DNA from: Ewingella sp963519305
GTDB taxonomy: Bacteria > Pseudomonadota > Gammaproteobacteria > Enterobacterales > Enterobacteriaceae
Assembly: GCA_963519305.1 (NCBI GenBank)
Contig: CAUQMS010000014.1
Location: 60,846 to 124,845, forward strand
Direction: 5' to 3'
Length of the DNA: 64,000 nt
The translations under genes and the position numbers were made by a program. The notes below the pieces were generated by a model. It was not told the origin of the DNA, ran no database searches, and saw only the letters and a program-made list of their open reading frames with translations. Positions 35,717-44,035 of the stretch are shown here, piece by piece; within the stretch, counting starts at the first letter, position 1, and each line of letters starts with the position of its first letter.

Positions 35717-36484
35717 ATGGAAGCTTATTTACAACACCTCGTCGCGCAGTCGGTGGGAATCGCCCTGATCATCGTCGCAGTGGTGGCGTTTTTTGAATCA
35801 CTCGCGCTGGTCGGACTGATCTTACCCGGCACTGTCATGATGGCCACGCTGGGCACGCTGATTGGCAGCGGGCAGGTGGGCTTGTATGAAGCCTGGCTGG
35901 CTGCCGGACTGGGGTGCTTCTGCGGCGACTGGGTGTCCTACTTCATCGGGCGGAAATTCAAAGGGCCGCTGCACCGTTGGAAGTTCCTGCAACGCTATCA
36001 GGCATTGCTCGACAAAACCGGCCATGCCCTCGATCGCCACAGCTTTGCGACTGTCATTCTCGGGCGTTTCATCGGGCCGACGCGGCCACTGGTGCCGCTG
36101 GTGGCGGGCATGCTGAATTTACCGCCCTATAAGTTTGCGCCACCCAATATTGTCGGCTGCATATTCTGGCCACCGGTCTATTTTTTACCGGGGATTCTGG
36201 CGGGCGTGGCAATTGATATTCCGACGGGGCACAACAGCACCCTGTTTAAATGGTTGCTGCTCGGTTCCGTCAGCCTGCTATGGCTGAGTGCCTGGCTGGT
36301 GTGGCGCTGGGTCCGGTCGGCGAAAAACGGTGATGATGTAGTGTCCCGCTGGTTGCCTTTACCGCGTCTGCGCTGGGTGTGCGTCCTCAGCGTCACCGCC
36401 ACTGTGGTCAGTTTTGTGATGTTGAGTAAGCAGCCTCTGATGCCGGTTTACGGGCACCTGCTGTGGAAAGTGATGAGTCGCTGA
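35717..36484 (+). CDS. yabI: DedA-family inner-membrane protein (YabI-like)
   Basis: A 255-residue polytopic membrane protein of the DedA/SNARE-associated family. It has the family segments FFESLALVGLILPGTVMM and GRFIGPTRPLVPLVAGMLNLPP, and several membrane helices. DedA proteins are thought to be lipid scramblases or flippases, or proton-coupled transporters needed for membrane homeostasis; YabI itself has no firm assignment. The neighbour thiQ converges with it, as in E. coli. Confidence 0.92.
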   Translation: MEAYLQHLVAQSVGIALIIVAVVAFFESLALVGLILPGTVMMATLGTLIGSGQVGLYEAWLAAGLGCFCGDWVSYFIGRKFKGPLHRWKFLQRYQALLDKTGHALDRHSFATVILGRFIGPTRPLVPLVAGMLNLPPYKFAPPNIVGCIFWPPVYFLPGILAGVAIDIPTGHNSTLFKWLLLGSVSLLWLSAWLVWRWVRSAKNGDDVVSRWLPLPRLRWVCVLSVTATVVSFVMLSKQPLMPVYGHLLWKVMSR

Positions 36485-36492
36485 GGCCGTTC

Positions 36493-37194
36493 TTAACGCA
36501 GTGGAATGCCTAATATTTTGGCTTCTGCTGCGCTGCCCTCTACCAGTGCCTGCGTCGGGCCGTCGTAGTAAATACGCCCGTCAACAATCAGCAGCGTCCG
36601 GCCCGCGACCCGCGCGGCATCGTCCAGATTATGTGACACCATCAGCAGCGTCAGGTTTTGCTCGCGGCAGACCTTATCCAGCAGGTGTAGCATTTCGCTG
36701 CGCAGTGCAGGATCGAGTGCGGAGAAGGGCTCATCAAGCAGTAAAATTGGTTGGCTGCGCAACAGACAGCGCGCCAGCGCCACCCGCTGACGCTGTCCGC
36801 CCGAAAGCTGCGACGGCAACCGGTCTAAACACTCCTCCAGCCCAACCTGACGGGCGATATCCTGCAATGCCAACTGCTGATCTGACGTCAGTTTCAGCCC
36901 CGGATGCAACCCCAGTCCCATGTTCTGGCGCACCGTCAGGTGCGAGAACAGATTGTTCTCTTGAAACAGCATCGATACCGGGCGTTTTGCCGGAGGTGTG
37001 TGGCTGTGATCTTCTCCGTTTAGCGTGATATACCCGCTGGTGGGCGCCAGAAAACCTGCCACCAGACTCAGCAGCGTGCTTTTTCCTGCGCCACTCGGCC
37101 CGAGGATAGCGACACGTTCTCCCGCTTCAATCTGTAAATCAAAGCGCATCGGCAGATGGTCATAGAGATAAGTCAGTTTATTTAGCGTCAGCAT
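36493..37194 (-). CDS. thiQ: Thiamin ABC transporter ATP-binding protein
   Basis: A 233-residue ABC ATPase. Walker A GPSGAGKST (about residues 32-40), the signature LSGGQRQRVALARCLL (about 129-144) and Walker B ILLLDEPFSALDP are all intact. It powers import of thiamin, thiamin monophosphate and thiamin pyrophosphate with ThiP and ThiB. The start overlaps thiP by 17 bases. Confidence 0.97.
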   Translation of the reverse strand: MLTLNKLTYLYDHLPMRFDLQIEAGERVAILGPSGAGKSTLLSLVAGFLAPTSGYITLNGEDHSHTPPAKRPVSMLFQENNLFSHLTVRQNMGLGLHPGLKLTSDQQLALQDIARQVGLEECLDRLPSQLSGGQRQRVALARCLLRSQPILLLDEPFSALDPALRSEMLHLLDKVCREQNLTLLMVSHNLDDAARVAGRTLLIVDGRIYYDGPTQALVEGSAAEAKILGIPLR

Positions 37195-38788
37195 GGCGGC
37201 CCGGTAAGCGTTCGATCAGGGTAAACAGCAGGAAACAGAGCAGCAGCAACAGCAGCGCAGTCACTGCGCCGTCCTGACTGCGGTAAGAACCGATCTGCTG
37301 ATAAAGGTAAAATGGCAGGGTGCGGAAATTTTCGTTACCGAACAGGGCAATGACGCCAAAATCTCCCAGCGACAGCACACAGGCGAAAGCCAGCGCCTGA
37401 GTCAGCGGGCGTTTCAGGGCGCTCAGTTCGACCCAACGCAACCGTTGCAATCCACGCATATCGAGCGACAGGCACAGAGGATTATAACGCTCTGCCACGT
37501 CCCGCATCGGGTTATCCAGCACTTTCAGCGCGTAGGGTACGGCCATCAGCGCATTGGTTAATATCACCAGCGCCCAGGGGGAATGCGGCAGACCGAAAGT
37601 ATCACTCAGCAGTAAAAAGAAGCCGGTGGCCAGCACAATACCCGGCATGGCGAGGATCAGCATACCGCTGATATCCATGGCCTGCGCCCAGCCATTGCGC
37701 TGACGCAGGCGCAGTTCGCGGCTGCTCCACAGCAACATCATGGTCAGAATGACGCACAGCACACCGCTGCCGGCAGCTATCCGTACTGACGTCCACAGCG
37801 CCTGCCACAGCGCGGGCTGCTGCAACACACTGAACACTGCCCGGTTAGCACCGTCGGCGATCACCGCCAGCAGTGGTGGCAGAATCAGTAACAGCGAGAG
37901 GCCAATTAGCAGCCCGTCAAAGAGCTTCCTCACGCGTGAATCATCCGGATTGCGCCATGTCAGGGCGTGCGTATGACCGACTGGCAATGCGCGGCTTAGC
38001 TGCTGACTGAGTACCACTAATCCCAGACAACACGTCAGCTGAATCAGCGCCAGCGTGGCGGCACGCGCTAAGTCATAGTCGTAACTCAATGCCTGATAAA
38101 TCGCGAGCTCAATGGTGGTGGCCTGTGGCCCGCCGCCCAGCGACAGCACGGTGGCAAAGCTGGCAAAGCACAGCATAAAAATCAGCGCCGCAGCAGGAAG
38201 AATCTGACGTCGCAACGCAGGCCATTCAACAAAACGGAACTGCTGCCAGGCGTTCATACCGAGCTGAGCCGCCAGCTGGCGCTGTTCGGTGGCGATATTA
38301 TCCAAAGACTGTAGCAACAGCCGGGCCGCCAGCGGCATATTAAAGAAGATGTGCGCGAGTAAAATGCCTTTCAGCCCATAAGGCGAGAAGGTGTAATTAA
38401 CGCCGAACCAGCCGCACAGCTGGGCCAGCCAGCCCTGACGGCCATATACGCTGAGAATACCAAACACCGCCACCAGTACCGGCAACACCAGCGTCATGGC
38501 GCACAGGCGCAGCAAAATCTGCCGCCCAGGAAAGCGCCGCCGAAACAGTGCCCGAGCCAGCAGAATCGCAGGCAGCACCGAAAACAATGCTGACAGCAGC
38601 GCCTGCCAGAAGGTAAAGCGGATCACATGCCACAGATAGGCATCACGCCACAGCGACGGGCCGGTCATCTGTGGCGCATGACGCCACAGTGAACCCAGCG
38701 CCAGCATAGCCACCGCGAGAATACAGAGCGCGGCGACCATGCCCGGCCACAACCAGTGAGGGATTAACGGCTGACGGCGGTTTGCCAT
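37178..38788 (-). CDS. thiP: Thiamin ABC transporter permease
   Basis: A 536-residue permease with two fused permease halves and about 12 membrane helices. Each half has a binding-protein-dependent transport loop: EQRQLAAQLGMNAWQQFRFVEWPALRR in the first and the RYNPLCLSLDMRGLQRLRWVELSALKR region in the second. The ATG at 38788 is chosen because it gives the conserved MANRRQPLIPHW start, with GGA 7 bases upstream; an in-frame GTG/ATG at 38800 adds four residues. It overlaps thiB by 25 bases and thiQ by 17. Confidence 0.96.
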   Translation of the reverse strand: MANRRQPLIPHWLWPGMVAALCILAVAMLALGSLWRHAPQMTGPSLWRDAYLWHVIRFTFWQALLSALFSVLPAILLARALFRRRFPGRQILLRLCAMTLVLPVLVAVFGILSVYGRQGWLAQLCGWFGVNYTFSPYGLKGILLAHIFFNMPLAARLLLQSLDNIATEQRQLAAQLGMNAWQQFRFVEWPALRRQILPAAALIFMLCFASFATVLSLGGGPQATTIELAIYQALSYDYDLARAATLALIQLTCCLGLVVLSQQLSRALPVGHTHALTWRNPDDSRVRKLFDGLLIGLSLLLILPPLLAVIADGANRAVFSVLQQPALWQALWTSVRIAAGSGVLCVILTMMLLWSSRELRLRQRNGWAQAMDISGMLILAMPGIVLATGFFLLLSDTFGLPHSPWALVILTNALMAVPYALKVLDNPMRDVAERYNPLCLSLDMRGLQRLRWVELSALKRPLTQALAFACVLSLGDFGVIALFGNENFRTLPFYLYQQIGSYRSQDGAVTALLLLLLCFLLFTLIERLPGRHADAK

Positions 38789-39747
38789 GCCCGGATCCAT
38801 TCACTGCGGTGTTCTGCAACTTCTTTGGCGCTGTACTGTAGCGAAACGGCCGGAACCGTCAGCTGGCTAAAGGCCGCGGGCAGATTTTCCTTCACCACCG
38901 GATACATCCAGTTGCCGGTTGGGATTGTCTGCTGGAACCCTGCGGTCGTGACGAACTTAATGAATTTCGTCGCCAGTTCCGGTTGCTTGCTTGCCGCCAG
39001 CTGGCCCGCGACTTCCACCTGCATGTAGTGGCCTTCACTGAAGTTAGCGGCGGCGTAGTTATCCTTCTTCTCTTCGATAATGTGATACGCAGGAGAGGTG
39101 GTGTAGCTCAGAACCAGATCACTTTCCCCTTTCAGGAACAGACCATAGGCTTCGCTCCAGCCTTTGGACACCGTGACGGTTTTCTTCGCCAGTTTTGCCC
39201 AGGCTTCAGGGGCTTTGTCACCGTAGACTTTTTGCATCCATAACAGCAGTCCCAGACCCGGTGTGCTGGTGCGCGGATCTTCGTAGATCACTTTCCAATT
39301 TTCCGGGCTGTTAACCAGCTCTTCCAGACTTTTTGGCGGGTTCTTCAGCTTATTCTTGTCATATACAAAGGCAAAATAGCCGTAGTCGTAAGGCACGAAG
39401 GTATCGTTTTTCCATCCGCCGGGGATATCGAGTTTGGCTTCGATAGCGGGCGCTTTGGCGAATAAACCGGTTTGTTCGGCGGCCTGCAGCAGATTGTTAT
39501 CCAGCCCGACGACCACATCGGCCTGACTGTTTTTACCTTCCATCCGCAGACGGTTGAGCAGCGACACGCCATCTTCAAGGGCAACATATTTCAGTTCACA
39601 GCCGCAGTCAGCTTCAAAGGCTTTTTTAATCGCCGGGCCAGGGCCCCAGTCAGCGGCAAAAGAGTCATAGGTATAGACGGTGAGGATCGGTTTGGCAGCA
39701 AAGACCGGTGCTGACAATAACAACAGAAGGGGCAGTAATTTTTTCAA
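38764..39747 (-). CDS. thiB: Thiamin-binding periplasmic protein
   Basis: A 327-residue precursor of the periplasmic thiamin/TPP-binding protein. The signal peptide (KKLLPLLLLLSAPVFA) is followed by the conserved mature start KPILTVYTYDSFAADWGPGPAIKKAFEADCGCELK. The start is read as TTG at 39747 because GGAG lies 7 bases upstream and it gives a normal signal peptide; the frame stays open to 39825, which would put a non-signal sequence in front. The gene is first in thiBPQ and lies behind a TPP riboswitch. Confidence 0.95.
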   Translation of the reverse strand: MKKLLPLLLLLSAPVFAAKPILTVYTYDSFAADWGPGPAIKKAFEADCGCELKYVALEDGVSLLNRLRMEGKNSQADVVVGLDNNLLQAAEQTGLFAKAPAIEAKLDIPGGWKNDTFVPYDYGYFAFVYDKNKLKNPPKSLEELVNSPENWKVIYEDPRTSTPGLGLLLWMQKVYGDKAPEAWAKLAKKTVTVSKGWSEAYGLFLKGESDLVLSYTTSPAYHIIEEKKDNYAAANFSEGHYMQVEVAGQLAASKQPELATKFIKFVTTAGFQQTIPTGNWMYPVVKENLPAAFSQLTVPAVSLQYSAKEVAEHRSEWIRAWQTAVSR

Positions 39748-39802
39748 CTTTGCGCTCCAAAAATAAAGGGGGCAAAGGATTTTGAGTGAGCAGCGCGCAG
39801 TC

Positions 39803-39914
39803 TCAAATCCCTCCGCCGGTATCAACCGGATCAGGTTCGACGGGTCTAAATCTCAGCCAAACTTGCTCGCGGCGTTTACATCGCTGCGTTAGCAAAACTC
39901 TGGCACCCCGTTGA
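39803..39914 (-). promoter_or_regulatory. TPP (THI-box) riboswitch controlling thiBPQ
   Basis: The minus strand carries the thi-box in order: GGGGTGCC at the 5' side, a variable P3 extension, GGCTGAGA, ACCCGTCGAACCTGATCCGGTT, GATACCGGCG and GAGGGA. It ends about 55 bases before the thiB start, so thiamin pyrophosphate binding should lower expression of the transporter. Confidence 0.92.
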
Positions 39915-39960
39915 GAACGTTTGTCATTCTAGAGATTAACGCGGCAATGCGATAGTCCGA

Positions 39961-41622
39961 TTAATTGTCTGGTGGCGCGAACCAGGCCGATTTGAAGTCA
40001 AACCAGCCCAGCGTGTTCATGCGCACACCGCGCATACTGCGCTGACCCTGCAGAACCAGCCAGTGATGAAACAGCGGATGGAGATGGTTATTGGCCACCA
40101 GTTTTTGCCCCCACTCGGCCATCGTGAGTTTCCCTTCGCGCCACATTGCAGCATCGTTGCGCAAATCATTACCCATGCAATGGCTGGCTAATGGCAGTTC
40201 GAACAATGTCGCGAACAGCGAAAATTCGAGCGGCAGGGTGAAGTTGGCACTGCCGAGCCACAGGTCGGTTTTTGCGTCTCCCTTATGCCAGCTGGCGTAG
40301 TCGACGACCTGCGTGTGGAGTTCTACACCCTCTGCGGCCAGCAGGGGACGGATAGCATCGCGTATTGCAAGATGTTCGGAGTGCTCGCTGTAGTACGTCA
40401 GCGTCAGTTGGTGCAGATTGCCCGGTTTACTCAGTTTGTGATGGGCCTGCTTGTGGTGCCAGCGCGGTAAAAGGCCAAACGCAGGTGACCAGTAACGCTG
40501 ATAAACCGGTTCGGCGGCATGGAGCAAGGCGATCGGACTTAACAGTTCGCTTAACCATAAACGGGTCTCTTCGTCACTGCCCACCGCTGAGCGCTGGTCA
40601 TATAACAGGAAGTAGCATCCCTCTTCCAGCCGGCTCTCCAGCTCACTGTTGCCGGATTCATCGGCCTGTAACTGCACGCCCGAATGGACAAGATCTTCGG
40701 TTAATTCAGGCAAAACCCAAATGTTCACTTCATCGATCAGGGCGCGATAGCCGAAATACTCGTCAAAAGCGCGAATGCGTAACTGGGTTTTTTGATTGCG
40801 CACCACGGCATAGGGGCCGGTACCGACCGGGTGTCGGGCAAAATCAGGCAAAGATTCCCACTCCTGCGGCAAAATCATGGCGTGAACATTTCCGAGTAAC
40901 CAGGGGAGCCATTTGTCAGCGGATAGCAGATGAATATCGATCACGTTGGCGGTCGGTGACTGCACCGATGCAAAATGGCTGAACAACGGATGCGAGCTCA
41001 GGCGGGTAAAGGTGGTGATGATGTCAGCCATCTCCAGTTCACGGCCGTGGTGAAAATGAATGGCCGGGCGCAAATAAAAGCGCCAGTGCAGCGGGCTGAT
41101 TTGTTGCCAATGATGGGCTAAATCACCTTCTAGCTCCCCATTATCCTCATTTATGCGCGTCAGGCCGCTGAAGATCTGCCGGGCAATGTGAGTTTCCGAA
41201 CGTCGTAGCATGGTGCCGGGCTGAAGGTTAAAAAGGGGGCGGTAGTAGAGAACGCGCAGAATATGTTTGCCCTGACGGAAACTGCGGCCTAGCTGAGAAA
41301 TCAGCATCTGACGTACGGCCTTCTTATCACCAACCAGCTGTACCAGTTGGTCAATTTTATCCTCTTCCAGCAGTTCATCAGCCCGCTGTTGCTGGAGTGC
41401 CAGCCCCGTATAGAGAAAGGTCAATGTGGATCGCTTTCCCCGGCCGGCTTCCGCCTGCCACTTGAGCCAACCCTCACCCTGCATGGTGGACAGCAGCGAT
41501 CGCATATGGCGGCGTGAGCAGTTCATTACCCCGGAAAGCGCCTGCAGGGTGGTTTCGGTCTCTTCTCCGTGGCAGCTTTGCCAGAGCCTGATGAACTGTT
41601 GTTGCAAACGGGGTGATGACAT
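39961..41622 (-). CDS. sgrR: Transcriptional regulator SgrR
   Basis: A 553-residue activator of the SgrS small RNA during sugar-phosphate stress. The N-terminal winged helix (about residues 1-110, with SRRHMRSLLSTMQGEGWLKW) is followed by a solute-binding-protein-like domain (family SBP_bac_5) that is thought to sense the sugar phosphate (WRFYLRPAIHFHHGRELEMAD, HPVGTGPYAVVRN). AAGGAG lies 10 bases before the ATG at 41622. It is divergent from sgrS/sgrT across about 80 bases, and its 3' end abuts the thiB riboswitch region. Confidence 0.96.
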   Translation of the reverse strand: MSSPRLQQQFIRLWQSCHGEETETTLQALSGVMNCSRRHMRSLLSTMQGEGWLKWQAEAGRGKRSTLTFLYTGLALQQQRADELLEEDKIDQLVQLVGDKKAVRQMLISQLGRSFRQGKHILRVLYYRPLFNLQPGTMLRRSETHIARQIFSGLTRINEDNGELEGDLAHHWQQISPLHWRFYLRPAIHFHHGRELEMADIITTFTRLSSHPLFSHFASVQSPTANVIDIHLLSADKWLPWLLGNVHAMILPQEWESLPDFARHPVGTGPYAVVRNQKTQLRIRAFDEYFGYRALIDEVNIWVLPELTEDLVHSGVQLQADESGNSELESRLEEGCYFLLYDQRSAVGSDEETRLWLSELLSPIALLHAAEPVYQRYWSPAFGLLPRWHHKQAHHKLSKPGNLHQLTLTYYSEHSEHLAIRDAIRPLLAAEGVELHTQVVDYASWHKGDAKTDLWLGSANFTLPLEFSLFATLFELPLASHCMGNDLRNDAAMWREGKLTMAEWGQKLVANNHLHPLFHHWLVLQGQRSMRGVRMNTLGWFDFKSAWFAPPDN

Positions 41623-41701
41623 AAAAGAGGAACTCCTTGACTGATTTTCATCAATTTATCTTTCCTCATATTAACCCGATACTGTTTAGCAACAAAGCCG
41701 C

Positions 41702-42009
41702 GATGCATAACGGGAGGCACCATGAAACGAGTCTTAAACCGCAGCTTTTACCAGCGCTATTTTCTGGCAATTGCTCAGAAAAGAGCGGTTAAAACGCACA
41801 CAGAATGGTTGTCATGGGTGCCTCAAGAGTATCGCCTCGACACCCTGTCAGGGTTGATGCAGTGGGATATTGACGAGATGAACGACGAGCAGTATCGCCA
41901 ACATTTATGAAGCCGGTTCCGGGTATTTACTCCCTCTGAAACGGTGGCAAAGATTTTCTGAGTAATGGTGTATTGTCACCAGCCAGTGAGGTAACTCACT
42001 GGTTTTTTT
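41702..42009 (+). ncRNA. sgrS: SgrS small RNA
   Basis: Divergent from sgrR and overlapping sgrT. The 5' end is placed at GATGCATAACGGGAGGCACC, which aligns with the E. coli SgrS start. Near the 3' end, CTGAGTAATGGTGT (41958-41971) matches the ptsG-pairing region of E. coli SgrS (CTGAGTATTGGTGT) with one change. It ends in a strong terminator, CCAGTGAG/CTCACTGG followed by seven T, the kind needed for Hfq binding. At about 308 nt it is longer than the 227 nt E. coli RNA, mainly because the SgrT reading frame is longer. Role: represses glucose PTS mRNAs when sugar phosphates accumulate. Confidence 0.9.
41722..41910 (+). CDS. sgrT: SgrT, glucose PTS inhibitor peptide (extended form)
   Basis: A 62-residue peptide encoded within SgrS. 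The parts FYQRYF and GLMQWD match the E. coli SgrT peptide (43 residues), as does WLSWVPQ in the middle, but this one has extra N-terminal residues, a basic insert (QKRAVKTHTE) and an acidic tail. GGGAGG lies 5 bases before the ATG. SgrT blocks glucose uptake through PtsG (IICB-Glc) directly, so this gene would complement the RNA's action on ptsG mRNA. Because of the length difference, its activity should be treated as probable rather than certain. Confidence 0.85.
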   Translation: MKRVLNRSFYQRYFLAIAQKRAVKTHTEWLSWVPQEYRLDTLSGLMQWDIDEMNDEQYRQHL

Positions 42010-42169
42010 ATTTTATTTTTCGATCCATATTCCAAATTATGTCAACCTCTCTGCTGTAGAACTCACTGATTCAGGTACACTATGGCTGCATATTTTTCCG
42101 GCATCCGCAGCAAAGATGTCTACACTGGGCAGTGTTGTTTCTTCGCCTTCGGTTTATCAGGGATGGGTC

Positions 42170-43333
42170 ATGCTTAAACGTCGAGTTAATTCGGTGTACG
42201 CCACTTTCTTATTGGTTTCCTTACTTTGCGGGATTGCGGGCGCGTTACAGGCGCCAACGCTTAGCCTGTTTCTGACCAATGAAGTTAATGTGCGACCGAT
42301 GTGGGTTGGCCTGTTCTATACGGTGAATGCCATCGCCGGGATTGCCATCAGTTTTCTGCTGGCTAACCGTTCCGATAACAAAGGCGATCGCCGTAAGCTG
42401 CTGTTGGTGTGCATCCTGATGGCCGTGGGCAACAGTCTGGTGTTTGCCTTTAGTCGTGACTACCTGGTACTGATCACGGTCGGTGTTTTGCTTGCGGCTA
42501 TCGCCAATGCGGCCATGCCACAACTGTTTGCTCTGGCGCGTGAACATGCGGACCGCTCGTCGAGCGAAGTGGTGATGTTCAGCTCGATGATGCGCGCCAT
42601 GCTTTCTCTGGCCTGGGTGCTTGGGCCACCACTGTCATTCATGCTGGCGTTAAAATACGGTTTCACGCTGATGTATCTGTGCGCCGCCGGGGTATATGTT
42701 GCCAGTATCGCCATGATTTGGTTATTCCTGCCCTCGGTGCCACGCGCAGAGCAAACGGTTGACAAGGTGGTGGTGCCGGTCAGCGCATGGCGAAACCGGG
42801 ATGTCCGGCTGCTGTTTCTTGCCTCGTTGTTGATGTGGACCTGCAACATCATGTATGTGATCGACATGCCGTTATACATCACGCGTGATTTAGGGCTGCC
42901 AGAAGGTTTGGCGGGTCTGCTGATGGGCACGGCTGCGGGGATTGAAATCCCGGCAATGCTGCTGGCAGGTTATCTGGTCAAACGCTGGGGTAAACGCCGG
43001 TTAATGTTATTTGCCGTTGCCAGTGGTGTTGTATTCTATGCCGGGCTGGTGGCCTTTGAATCTAAAGCTGCGCTGATGTTACTGCAACTGTTCAACGCTA
43101 TATTCATAGGCATCATTGCCGGTATCGGGATGCTCTATTTTCAGGACCTTATGCCCGGACGTGCAGGATCTGCGACGACGCTTTTTACCAACAGCATTTC
43201 CACGGGCGTAATCTGTGCGGGGTTATTGCAGGGCGCGATAGTGGAAAATTTTGGGCATGAACCGGTTTACTGGGTCATCACGCTTTTGTCGCTGGTGGCC
43301 TTCGGCCTGATGTGGAAAGTGAAAGACGTCTGA
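42170..43333 (+). CDS. setA: Sugar efflux transporter, SetA-like (major facilitator)
   Basis: A 387-residue 12-helix major facilitator of the Set family, which exports glucosides, lactose and related sugars. Family segments: FLTNEVNVRPMWVGLFYTVNAIAG and the RSDNKGDRRKLLL loop between helices 2 and 3. The frame is open to 42116, but the ATG at 42170 (AGGGA 6 bases upstream) gives the conserved start. It lies downstream of sgrS, as setA does in E. coli, and read-through from the sgrS promoter could help relieve sugar-phosphate stress. The SetA/SetB distinction rests on position. Confidence 0.9.
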   Translation: MLKRRVNSVYATFLLVSLLCGIAGALQAPTLSLFLTNEVNVRPMWVGLFYTVNAIAGIAISFLLANRSDNKGDRRKLLLVCILMAVGNSLVFAFSRDYLVLITVGVLLAAIANAAMPQLFALAREHADRSSSEVVMFSSMMRAMLSLAWVLGPPLSFMLALKYGFTLMYLCAAGVYVASIAMIWLFLPSVPRAEQTVDKVVVPVSAWRNRDVRLLFLASLLMWTCNIMYVIDMPLYITRDLGLPEGLAGLLMGTAAGIEIPAMLLAGYLVKRWGKRRLMLFAVASGVVFYAGLVAFESKAALMLLQLFNAIFIGIIAGIGMLYFQDLMPGRAGSATTLFTNSISTGVICAGLLQGAIVENFGHEPVYWVITLLSLVAFGLMWKVKDV

Positions 43334-43376
43334 TTGTCTTGCGATCTCTCTTGCTGAAGAGACATTTGATGAATAA

Positions 43377-43407
43377 TAAAAACCCGCGATATACGCGGGT
43401 TTTTTTA
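43377..43407. terminator. Bidirectional terminator between setA and leuD
   Basis: The CCCGCG/CGCGGG hairpin with flanking A and T runs sits between the convergent genes. Confidence 0.85.
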
Positions 43408-43422
43408 CTTACAATCCAACAA

Positions 43423-44025
43423 TCAGTTCATGAATGAGGGCTGTTTGTTCTCGTAGGTTGAGATATTCGCTTCGTGCTGCAACGTCAGACCGATACTGTC
43501 CAGACCGTTAATCATGCAGTGGCGGCGGAAGCTGTCAATCTCAAACGGATAACTTTTATCACCCGCCTGCACGGTCTGGTTTTCCAGATCCACCACGAAG
43601 GTGATCCCTTCGTTGGCTTCAACCAGTTTGAACAACTCATCGATTTGCGCATCACTCAGGGTGATGGGCAGCAACTGGTTGTTAAACGAGTTACCGTAGA
43701 AAATATCCGCGAAGCTGGGTGCTATCACTGCGTGGAAACCATAGTCGGTCAGTGCCCACGGTGCATGTTCACGCGAAGAGCCACAGCCAAAGTTTTCACG
43801 CGCCAGCAGAATACTTGCGCCTTTATAACGTGGTTTGTTCAGCACGAAATCCGGGTTCGGTTTCTGTCCGGCATCGTCAAGGAAACGCCAGTCGTTAAAC
43901 AGGTGCTGGCCAAAACCGGTGCGTGTCACTTTCTGTAAAAACTGCTTAGGAATAATGGCGTCGGTATCGACGTTAGCCGCATCCAGCGGAACCACCAGAC
44001 CAATGTGTTGGGTAAATTTAGCCAT
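43423..44025 (-). CDS. leuD: 3-isopropylmalate dehydratase small subunit
   Basis: A 200-residue swivel domain subunit of isopropylmalate isomerase (leucine pathway), which pairs with LeuC. Conserved segments: VDTDAIIPKQFLQKVTRTGFG at residues 20-40 and NFGCGSSREHAPWALTDYG near 73-91. It is the last gene of leuABCD, 10 bases after leuC. Confidence 0.97.
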   Translation of the reverse strand: MAKFTQHIGLVVPLDAANVDTDAIIPKQFLQKVTRTGFGQHLFNDWRFLDDAGQKPNPDFVLNKPRYKGASILLARENFGCGSSREHAPWALTDYGFHAVIAPSFADIFYGNSFNNQLLPITLSDAQIDELFKLVEANEGITFVVDLENQTVQAGDKSYPFEIDSFRRHCMINGLDSIGLTLQHEANISTYENKQPSFMN

Positions 44026-44035
44026 GGTGTTTTCC

